Source of the DNA: Eutrigla gurnardus
Taxonomy: Eukaryota > Chordata > Actinopteri > Perciformes > Triglidae
Direction of reading: 5' to 3'
DNA: 64,000 nt
Assembly (NCBI GenBank): GCA_963514095.1
Contig: OY741273.1
Span: 2,628,501 to 2,692,500 of the forward strand
Shown: positions 46,788 to 57,400 of the stretch, one piece after another
Layout of the letters: every line of letters starts with the position of its first letter
Position numbering within the stretch: the first letter of the stretch is position 1
The notes under the pieces: model-generated
Seen by the model: only the letters and a program-made list of their open reading frames with translations
What the model was told of the DNA's origin: nothing
Databases searched by the model: none
Translations under genes and position numbers: made by a program

Positions 46788-48259
46788 CAGGGCCGGCCCG
46801 TGGCATAGGCCGTATAGGCAAATGCTAAGGGCGCCGTCCATCGGGGGGCGCCACGCCAGTGCCACAAATGGTAATAAAAAAATAAATAAAAAAAAGTTGG
46901 TACAAGAAATAATCCCACGTTAATTTAAATGCAAAGCAAAGCCTATTTAATAGAATGTTACAGATAGTAACCTGGCTTTTTAGCATTAGGATAACGTTAC
47001 ATGATTCGCTAATTGCTAATCAATAAATAGCTAACGTTAGTTGACTGTTTTAACGTCAGTTAATATTGTGGAGGGGGCTAAGTTGTTATGGAAAGTAATA
47101 ATGTAACGTTAGGTAATTACAGTACTCCCACCTATGGGACATTTGTATTAGATCCTTTAAGCAGGTGTTTACATTTGTTTACATTTTTATTACCTTCTGG
47201 TTAGCTCACGTTTGCCCTGCTGGTAATAGTGACTTTTCCACCCCTTTATATATTATAGTTGTAAGCCTAGTAGTTAAAGTGCACATCATTAATGTTAATT
47301 AAGCAATATCACATGAGAGAGAATGCTGTTTTGAATATGAGCACTGCTGTGATTCGATCAAAGATAATCATAACATAACATTCTCATATGATATATTACT
47401 GCTACTTTGCATTCTGCTATTCAGCATTTCACTGTAATGATGACAATAAATTGAATCTAATCTAATTTGCATATCAGTTAACATCATACATATATCTCTT
47501 TGGTTTTTCATTTATATTATATCATTTCATTTTATTCCTGGAATCATATGTTTTTATTATTAGACTGTAATACTCAATGGTGTCACATACTCCTCTCTTC
47601 AGATGCACTGTTGAAGTTTCTAAATCCCACCCCTGGGCCATCTACCACATCTACCACTGCTGCCTCCACCTCAGCAGCACAACCCAGCCATGATGCAGCA
47701 GCATCAAGCTGTCTTCCTGTTGCCCCCACCTTTAATATCTTGTTTTGTGCAGTGCCTTATTTATATTGTATTTTTAATTTATTTTATGCAACTTGTTGAC
47801 ACGTTTTATTTTGTGTTTAGTTAGATCTTATACTTAAGACTATTTATGAATGTATGTAAAAATGATTGTATTTCATATATTCATTGTATTTTTTGTATTC
47901 ATTTATTTATTCATAATTTTTTTATTTTGTTAACTATTCTGATTGTGAATTTGCTTTCTTTAAGTAAAAAAAAGGTCAAAGACAAAGCTATTCGGTTTCT
48001 TGTGAGTATATACACTACACTGCCGATGCAAGGGGGGCGCTACCTAAAATCTTGCCTAGGGCTCCAGATTGGTTAGGGCCGGGCCTGGTGAGTATATACA
48101 CTACACTGCCGATGCAAGGGGGGCGCTACCTAAAATCTTGCCTAGGGCTCCAGATTGGTTAGGGCCGGGCCTGGTGAGTATATACACTACACTGCCGATG
48201 CAAGGGGGGCGCTACCTAAAATCTTGCCTAGGGCTCCAGATTGGTTAGGGCCGGGCCTG
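46788..48259 (+). mobile_element. hAT-2: complete nonautonomous hAT element with triplicated 3' end
   Basis: Starts CAGGGCCGGCCC and ends GGGCCGGGCCTG (inverted repeats), flanked by GCTAGCGC at 46780-46787 and 48260-48267, a perfect 8-bp target duplication. The last 85 or so bases, including the terminal repeat, occur three times in tandem (starting at about 48002, 48088 and 48173). The 1.47-kb interior has no transposase domain; a short Ser/Thr-rich frame at 47500-47799 (LLKFLNPTPGPS) might be N-terminal debris. A related 5' end is at 2735. Confidence 0.88.
48002..48259 (+). repeat. Three tandem copies of the hAT-2 3' terminus
   Basis: Unit about 85 bases from GTGAGTATATACACTACACT to GGGCCGGGCCTG. 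The copies look identical by eye, so the amplification is recent or homogenised. Confidence 0.9.
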
Positions 48260-48448
48260 GCTAGCGCAAGTAAATGGTTCTTAGCTAGGAACCTAAGAAC
48301 CATTGACTTGCGCTAGCCATAGCATAAGCGAACTCGGCAACTAGAAGAACTGAATGAAATTTCTTGAAAACGTCTCCAGACGTCTCAAACACACCGGCTC
48401 ACTTGGAAAATATGGTCTTATGTCCAAAATTCTGAACTATCCCTTTAA

Positions 48449-50705
48449 GTCCCTGTTGTAACCTGGTAGACGGAGGTTCCTCCCAAATCACTGCTACTGA
48501 GTGTCTTTTTACTTCTTACCAGAGACGTTTTCACACTTCAGAGGATTTTACTGAACCCCTTATGGCATTTCAGTTTGGAATACAAGCAATGAAATCTGCC
48601 TCACCCTGCTTTTAAAAGCATCCGACCCACCTCAAAAAAATCCATTAGTCTGGCCTTTATTGATGGTTTTTATTAGTCCACAATGATCTAAACGGCTGCT
48701 CTGGAAAACATGGAAAACTAACATTTATTTGGAATTGGAAGTATGTCTTCTGATATGTAGCTACCAATCTGGACATGATGATCCTCAAGTAATGAAGCTT
48801 TTGTGCACAATAAAAAGGAGTAAAAGGATTGCACATTTCATTTTGGCTGTTGCAGTAAAAGAGAACCATGTATTGACATATATGTGTTTATTTGAACAGA
48901 TAAAAAGGCAAAATCTCAAAGACAGCAGCATCTGCCATGTTAATTATACGTCCAAAGTAAAAATTTTACAAAAAATAAATAGCTTGAAAAGGAAGCTGTA
49001 ATAACAAAATAGTATGGTCCTTCACTGAAGGGATATATGCCTAATGCTCCATCTCTTTTGTTTTATAACATAATGTAAATTAACAACATAAATGAAGAAT
49101 TCAAATATACATACAAGAGTTTGAAAACAACTGTGAGTGTTTGCATAAGATGCATTAACAAAAAAAGTCTGGAAATGAATAAAATAAACGTTATTTTTCA
49201 AATACACAACAGATAGTATCCTTATCACTTAATGTAGTAAAAACACCTCCAAAGAAACATCTATTGCATTTCAGATTGTTTGTACCTCTGTCCCTCTCAA
49301 CTAAATTATAATGGAAAAATTCTAAAATTAAACTACAGGGCAGAGGCAAATTCTCTATCATGGGTCTCTATCAAGTCATTTTACATATCGTGTAAACTCA
49401 AACTTAAGTTCTATAAATTATTTTCTTCTAGTTCGGCATTAAAATAATGTGCTTAGACACTGGCTGTAACTACCACATTATCGATCAAAATGTCAGATTT
49501 AGTGTCAATGAATGGTTTTCCCCAAGTTCAGTACAAATTTGCAGGGTAAAAATATCATCATCGCAATCATTTAACACCCCCGCAACCCTGAACAGATTAA
49601 CTGGTGATTGATAATGGATGTATGGATGGATGGAGAAGCAATCAAATAGGAGCACATTAGGCTTGACATTACAATGCATCAATCGAATGTACCTACCCTA
49701 ATAATAGGTAAATTGCTCGATCAAAGCTTAAAGGGGTTGGGTTTCTAGGGAGGACAACTGGAGGTATATTTACACCGTGCTGGTGTTTGACAGCAGGTTT
49801 CATGCCATGTCTAGCCCCACTTTAATGGATAGCTAACTTAGAAAGACACACTTTTTGAAGTCTGGTATAATCTATAAAAAGTGTGTCTTTCTATGTTAGG
49901 AAAGACACACTTTTTATAGATTATACCAGACTTCATCTAAAAAGTTACAGTATGTTCTATTTAAAGTGGGACTAGAAAAGTTCTCTTTCTGGTGAAAATA
50001 CACACACAGCACCTTCATCTAGCATCTATACATAGCATCTCATGTACATCCTGAGGTAGATTTCCATTGTTTCAAAATTTCGCAATAGTGGTTGTCAAAT
50101 GTCAACAGAAGATGACAAAACCATAATTAGGCAAATGCCCCTGATGTGACTAGATGGATGGTAACATGGATGAATTATGAGGCAATGGGCTCCAGGGCAC
50201 AGGGATGTTAAAGTCCCCTCACCCCTTCTCCATACTGTAGAACAAGACTTCCAGAATGAAAGAGACACAACACGACTACAAACAATTCAACAATACAATT
50301 CTCAGAAACTATGTAAACATGGTTTGTAGTTATTTTGCAATTCTTAATGGTTGTTTTGTGTCTTTATGTTGTAGTTTTGTATCTTTTTGTTGCTATTTTG
50401 TGTCTCTTGGTGTTCGATTTATATGTTTTTGTGGTTGTTATGTGTCTCTTTGTCGTGGTTTTGTCTCTTGGTGTTGGCCTTGTGTTTCTATGTGGTTGTT
50501 ACATGTTGTTCCTGTATCTTTGTGGTCATGTTGTGTCTCTTGGTGTTCATTTTGTTTCTTTGTGTGGTTAGGTGTCTTTTTGTGGTTGTTTTGTGTCTCT
50601 GTCCCCAACACTTGGGCCTATGCCCGGTGTTCCCATTCAGTAATCCATCCATGGTTGGTAATTGCAGTCGGACAAAAAAGGGAAAGTTCACTATACTCAT
50701 GTTCT
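48449..50705 (-). other. adamts8: adamts8 downstream region / probable 3' UTR
   Basis: Lies after the adamts8 stop. Minus-strand AATAAA occurs near 48656 and 48887, either of which could end the transcript. Contains a perfect hairpin (49857-49934) and, at 50335-50600, a degenerate array of 'ttttgtgtctctttgtggtt' words, a known style of fish simple repeat. The open frames over that array are artefacts. Confidence 0.45.
49857..49934. repeat. Perfect palindrome: 34-bp arms, 10-nt loop
   Basis: Left arm 49857-49890 (gaagtctggtataatctata..), loop ctatgttagg, right arm 49901-49934 is its exact reverse complement. A third partial copy of the arm end (aaagacacactttttgaag) lies just left at 49842-49860. 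Weaker outer symmetry (ccccactttaa .. ttaaagtggg) extends to about 49812 and 49972, suggesting a small foldback element. Confidence 0.9.
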
Positions 50706-51450
50706 TCATAAGCACTCTTGGTTGATACATTCTCCAGAGACTGGCTCTGGGATTTTGTTCAGATCGCACTTCTCTGGCTCAACAGTCTTCCCAGTGTAGT
50801 CTATGCACAAGACGGTGCGGCGGCGCTCCCCCAGGCCACAAGTTCGCGAGCAGACGGACCATGGTCCCATCTGCCATATGGGGCATGGCAGATCCCCACA
50901 AGGCCTGATGTCTATGGGCTTCAGGTCTTTGTTGCATTCGCTGGAGAGGAAACCCATGCTGTCTCTGCATTCAACGTTCCTCCTGGACCATCCAGAGCCA
51001 CAGCTCTTGGAACACTCAGACCACTCCCCCAAAACCCAGTCAGGCATGCCAAATTGATGGATCATATGCAAAGATGGGGATGAGCCCTTCCTATCCTTGG
51101 ATTTGTTGAAAATCACATCTCTAGGGATGAAAAAGGTATATTTGACCTTGGGAGGGTTGACGTCCCCTGCAGTGGCAAGGAGTTGGATGGTGATGGTCTC
51201 TTTCAGCTGCCTGAAGCTCTGGATCCTCTCCAGTGTGGTGGAGGAGCCACTGTACTTTAGCACAGCACCCAGCACAGGTATGTCCTGCTCCACCGTGGAT
51301 ACAGAGAAGTTACCATTGAGAATGTAACTGCCACTTTCTCTCTTTATAGCCAGGTAGTTTCCATCATGTTTAATTCCTCTGTGGCTCCGCTGTTTGATGT
51401 CAATGTTAGTAGCGCCAACAGGGATCGTGATAATGTCATTGTAGCCATAG
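50706..51450 (-). CDS. adamts8: adamts8 terminal exon: spacer and two C-terminal TSP1 repeats
   Basis: Acceptor cccttctag, frame from YGYNDIITIPVG to TGA at 50706-50708. The spacer contains TNIDIKQRSH, DGNYLAIK and YTFFIPRDV. It is followed by WVLGEWSECSKSCGSGW and WQMGPWSVCSRTCGLG repeats, ending GECINQECL. Mammalian ADAMTS8 as I recall it ends after the first of these two repeats. Confidence 0.93.
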
Positions 51451-54400
51451 CTAGAAGGGAAAACAAAGAACTGCATTTAGATAATGTACACACATTGTTT
51501 TCTTTCTTTAAAGAAATAGTTACACAATATGGTAATGTTATTCCTTCCCAACAGACTCACTCTCTCAAATGACACCTGCAAAGTGCACTACTAATTCCAA
51601 TAGTCTTGCCTTCTTCTCTACGGAGCCAGGCTGGCTTTTCCCCTTTTCTTCACATGAAAACAAGGATTATATATTATTATATAAGAAAATTAGATGTTAT
51701 GCATATGGTGGTGTGTTCTTTGTACTATGTTTCCTAAAATTGCTTTGCTTACAGTATGCCAATATAATGAATAGTATAGCCTTGTATCATGATACGGATT
51801 GTATTGGCAGATACTTGCCAATACACAGCCCTGTTATTGGTGGTCAAGGAAGAAAGCGTCATACTAGCTACTGTATATGCTAAATTGGTCTAATGTCCTC
51901 TCAACTTCAGCATGATCTTAACGCATAGACATGAGATCGGCATTGATCCAACTCAATTTCCAAAGCCAATTTTTACCACACTCTTTTTTTACAGCTCTGT
52001 TGTTTTAACAGAAGGAGGCAACACAGTAACACCAGTGCTCAGTGGCTCCTGGATCTGATAGCAGACCACAATATCCTCCCCGAAGAAGACCCAGTAACCA
52101 TCACAATGGCAAACATCCAAGATAGAGTATTGGGTATGAAGAGCTGGACACCAGGCCCCAACACCTACTGGCTAACGAGAGGCAGCACAAATGGACCAGC
52201 TGCTGATGGATGGGACACACCCAGAGTGGTTAAACCCCTAGACCCCTAGGACCCCTAGAAGGGAGCAACTACTTCCAACTACCGGCCAATAACCCGCCTC
52301 TGCACAACAATGAAGCTCCTGTCAGGCATCATTGTGGCTAACATGAGAAGGCACGTTGATCAATAAATGAGAAGTGTCCAGAAAGGAGTTGGTAGGACAA
52401 GACAACCTGTGCATGGCCTGGATTGTAGAGTCTTCATCATGAACTCAATGGCGCTGTGAAAGACAACTCTAGAGGCCAACTCAAGCCAATCACACAAGTT
52501 ACCATCAAGTGCGGCATATACCAAAGGGATGCTCTGTCCCCGCTGTTGTTCTGCGTTGGCCTGAACCCCCTCAGCCAGATCATCACTAAGAGTGGCTACT
52601 GATACCAGTTCAGAAGTGGAGTAACCATCAGCCAGGGGGTATGCCAGGAATGAGCGTGACCTCGACTCACTGATCCACATCACAAGGATCTATAGTAATG
52701 ACATTAGGATGTCATTTGGGCAAGATAAGTTAAGGATGATAAGGTTGGATGGTATCCAAGAGAGGTAAGATGATCACCACCGAAGAGGTTGAATAACCAA
52801 AAGGCAACTTAGCAGATGTTCAGCACAGCTACAAATACCTTGGAGTCCCGCAACCAAATGGAAACCATGAAAAGGCCCCAAGAAAGTATACCTACACATG
52901 TCTTTAAAAAAGTCAGCTAAATGGAAAGAACAAGATCAGAGCCATCAACACATACGCAATGCCGGCCCTCAGATACCCCCTGGAATAATAATCTTGCCAA
53001 AGGAAGAAAAAGAAGCAACTGATATCAAGACAAGAAAGCTTGGCCAAGGCCTAGTGAGCCCCAGAGCCAATATCCAGGATGAAATAACCAAGATCCAGGA
53101 GTACATTAGGAAGATGGCCCGCTCAGTGAATAGCTCAGACAGCAGAAGATGATGGAAAAGGAGGAGGAGGAGGAGGAGGAGGAGGAACCATCATGGAAGG
53201 ACAAGCCCGTGCACCCACAGATAGAAGAAGTTGCTGATAAGAGAAACCCTACCAGCGGCTAGAAAAGGCTGGTCTGATGGACAGCACAGAGGCACTAGTC
53301 ACTGCAGCACAGTTGCTGAGCACAAGTTCAATAGAGGCCGGGGTCTACCACACCAGACAGAATCCCAGAAGCAGGCCGAGGTCTACCACACCAGACAGGA
53401 CCCCAAGTGCAGGTACGGTGTACATGGAGTGCCAGAACCAAGTGGCTGGCATAGTGTGTACAGGAATATCTTTGCTGAGTTTTATTGGCTGGAAGTCCTG
53501 ACATCAAAATGGAAGACACCTCCAAAGGTGGTTGAGAATGACTACTTCAGTGTCCAGACTGATAAACAAACCATCTAACAACAGAGAACAGCAGTAGCCA
53601 TTAATTTAGCTATTACAAGCAACATCAAAATCAAAAAGAAGGAAGATGAGAAGCTCAAAAAAATACCAAGAAAGAGGAGCTAGAAAAGATTTGGAGAGTA
53701 AAGGTATCAGTGGTACTCGGAGCACTCTGGGTTGTAACCTCCAAACTGGTACAGTTGCTCCAGTAGATTCCAGGATCAACATCCAAGATCCTCTCATAAA
53801 TTAGAGAATGTACAAATTAAAAACAGGCTGGGGTAGCTTTACAGCTGATTTAATTTTGGCTTTTAGATGGCGATGATACCAAGTTTCTTGTGCAGTGCTC
53901 AGTACCACAAAACCCACCTCTATAGTCTTTTTTCACTCCTCAACTATAGTGCAAGAAATGCAAATAATTGAATGATGCTGAATTACAAACAATTGTTATT
54001 ACTTGATTTGCATATGTCAAGGAATTGTTTGGAGCACTTACGTTGCCTTGTTGTAGGAGCCTGTGATCTTTCTACATGTGAGCCCACTTCCTCCACATAC
54101 TCCACACTTATCAACTCTCTTGTTAGATCCAATCACCTGGTCGCAGCCTGCCTTCACACACTGGCCTTGGACACACACCGATGTGGTGTCAGGGCCACAG
54201 GTCGTCCCATCAATCACCTGCAATGAAACGAAAAGCAGGTGTTTAAGGTATCAACTAATCAAGTTGAGTGGAATGGATATATTCATTTATTTATATAACT
54301 TTTTAGAACCTGGTAGTTAGTTTCTATGGTGTATATCTTGGGAGTTTGTCTACATGGTTTATATCCTGGTAGTACGTTTACATGGTTTGTATTCTGGTAG

Positions 54401-57400
54401 TTGGTTTACATGGGTCATATCCTGGTAGTTAGTTTACATGGTTTATACCGTGGTAGTTGGTTTACATTGTTTATATCCTGGTAGTTAGTTTACAGGGTTT
54501 ATATCCTGGTAGTTGGTTTAGAAAATGGTCTGTATGAGCTGTGAGTGCAGACGTATACTGTACCTTGGATTCAAACACCTTAAATTCACTGCTGCCTCTA
54601 GCCCTGCAGAACAGTTTACATCGGTCTCTGGGAGAAACACCTGCGTACTTTGGGATCCATTGTTTCATATTCCCGTTGAAGTCCAGGTAGTTGAGGCTGT
54701 TGTACTTCTCACACTGCTCCTCTCTGAAGCTCTTTCCTACAGTAAAAAAAAAGGATTCAAGCTTAGTATACAATACACTGAGAACTCTTTAAAATGAATC
54801 ATCTCACAAAATGAAGCAGCTCAACCAAAATATATCTTTATGTCAAAATAATCCAACACTTAAATATGTTGAGTACATCAATTTTCATATCTCTATATTA
54901 GTGGAAATTGAGATTACATGTTTTGATGAATTGTCTGCAATGGACTGTATATCAAGAGAGACACAATTATTAGTCAATTAATTGATTTGTCAATTGACAG
55001 AAAATAAATCAGCAACTCTTTTGATAACAATTCCTAATCTCAGTCATTTTTCAAGCAAAAACACCAAACATTACCCCAGCATCCCACCTATGCTTTTAGA
55101 GAAATATAACAGTTGGGTTATATTGATCATCCCTCCATTATTAACCAATGCTTTATCATGACATTCAATTTAATTTAAATCCAGAAAGTTTATTTTGTTA
55201 CATCATACAACATGCGCAGTAAAATGGAAGCCCATTCTATGGAAGCCCATTTTCATCAATGTGAGGAAAAAAAGATCCTTATAATGTCAAACATTCTCAA
55301 AATAACGAGTAAGTATCTCATAGTCATGACTTAAGTATTATTTTAAGTAATTATCTCAAGAATGTTATTATGATGACCCACAGGATTTTTTATTATATTT
55401 TCATCACATGGCTAATTTTGTTATCTTTTTTTCCTTTTTATTGGCAGAAATGGGCTTCCATACCGTAGGCCACTCTTGAGGCTGTGCTTGAAAAAATGCT
55501 TGAGTGCAATAAAGAGAATAATAGAATAACAGTACAAATATGATTAAGAACTCCAAGGGTCTGTTTTGAAATTTTATGCAACCTGGCAGCCTTTCTTGGC
55601 TTTTGTGGATCAAATGGAAGCAGAGAATGTAACCTTGTAATACATGTGAACCCCTTACTGGTATTGTCACATATGTTCTTTCTGTCTCTGCTATATGTGT
55701 CTACGTGATTTATCTTATTAACAAGTACATAATATGATTGTCTTTGATGTAGCGGTATAGGTCTGGTAGGTGGGTGGGTGGGTGGCGGGTGGTGACTAGG
55801 GATTAGTTCTGTTTGTATTATGTTTGTATTTAATGAAAATCTCAAATAAAAAGACCTTGTTCAAAAAAATATGATTAAGAAGATGAAATATCATGGATAA
55901 AACTTTAAAGATACAATATAAATATATGCCCCATAAGTATTCAATTGCTAAAGTGTAAAAAAAAAAAGTAACAGATAAGCCATAGACTGGTTGTTAAAAT
56001 CTTGAAATTTTAACAACCAGTGAAGGAAGTGACCATATTTAGACCTCAGGAGGAGCGATGGGTGGATCTGATGAACACAAGCGGCAGAGCGACACCCTGA
56101 GCAGAAATCTTACTGGATCTGGATCCATGTGGGTTCTGGTGTAAAGCTGCTAACAAAGTTAGCTTCATATTTCAAGGTCAACTTTACAGCTAAGTGTTAA
56201 AGTCACCTTAGTAGCGAACTGCATTTGTAGCATGGTAGCGACCTGTCAAACATCAGGTAGCCCGCCCCTAAAGCATCCCCTGCTTTCTGGTCTGTTGGAC
56301 TCTAAATGGACCATAATGTACTAAATGAACATCATGCTGGATTGAAGAAGACTTGAAACTAGAGATTGAGACCATAAACTCATGTTTACAATATTTACTG
56401 AGATAATACATCAAGAGAGAAGTAGGACCATTTTCTCATAGACTTCTATACAACCAGAGAGGAGGCGCCCCCTGGTGGCCAGCAGAGAGAATGAGCGTTT
56501 TACGCCCCAGACTTGGCAGAGGTTGCTGCCTGAATACAATACTGGTTGAGGAAGGAAAAAAACAGTACAGAGCAAAATTCTCATGCCGCAGATGTTACTT
56601 ACTGAAACCTCAACAAATAGTGAGGTCAAAGCTGTAGAACTGGATATTACTGGATATATTGAATACAATACTGGTTGACAAGCCTACAGGAGAGGTTATG
56701 GAAATTGATTGTAAAAGCACATTTTGCTGAGGTTCTACACAGGAATGCGTAATGATGTTTGTTGAATGATGTTGTTTGATCTTTTTGAGTATTTGTCTAC
56801 TTTGTTTACAGCAGTGAATATTTGTATTTGTTGAAATTGTCAAGTAAACTGATTATTTTGTATTTATTATTTCAGCCAGCAGCCTCCAGTACAATTATGA
56901 GACTGCATAATGCTAATCCTCACCGTCATTGGTGTCACAGGGCTGCGTGTTGCAGGACTGGTACTGAACCCTCTGTCCCTCGCAGTACTTCCCTCCGTTC
57001 AGGGGCACTGGGTCAGTGCACTCCCTATAGGAGAACTCCACCCCACCTCCACATGTTCTGGAGCACTGCTGCCATGGTCCCCACAAGCTCCAGCCGCCGT
57101 CCACAGCCATCTGCAGTCAAACACAGCAAACAGGGCGAGAGCAGTCAGAGAAGTTGGTCCGAGCCCAGAGCCAAAGGCAATCTCAGCTGTGTAGCCTAAA
57201 CCACAGTCTGGGCTCCTAGGGTTGAGGCCGCACAGTGTGTTGGCGTGCCGCGACTCCAAGGCTAAATCTGTGTTGAAGTTCGGCACGCGCCTGCTGTCTG
57301 CCTCTACCCACATTCCTGCCACATGTGTCACTCACCACTAGTGGAACCTGCCATACTCCACATTTGTAAGGCACAATTGAAAGCGTGTGTGCATGTGCAT

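Larger units (their letters stand above)
46650..48448. mobile_element. Foldback (TTAA-ended) MITE, split by hAT-2
   Basis: Left end TTAAAGGGATAGTTCGGAAT and right end ..TGAACTATCCCTTTAA are mirror images, and the inverted arms continue for about 150 bases ('ggagacgttttcaagaaatt' on one arm, its reverse complement on the other). Arms meet around 48268-48310 near 'agctaggaacctaagaacca'. TTAA at both ends suggests a piggyBac-type target. The hAT-2 element sits in the left arm close to the loop. Confidence 0.75.

Noticed and set aside
47500..47799. Ser/Thr-rich 99-codon frame inside hAT-2
   Set aside because: No BED finger, catalytic or dimerisation motif; at most N-terminal transposase debris.
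50256..50725. Cys/Phe/Val-rich frames of up to 151 codons
   Set aside because: Translation of a TTTGTGTCTC-type simple repeat; hydrophobic look is a composition effect.
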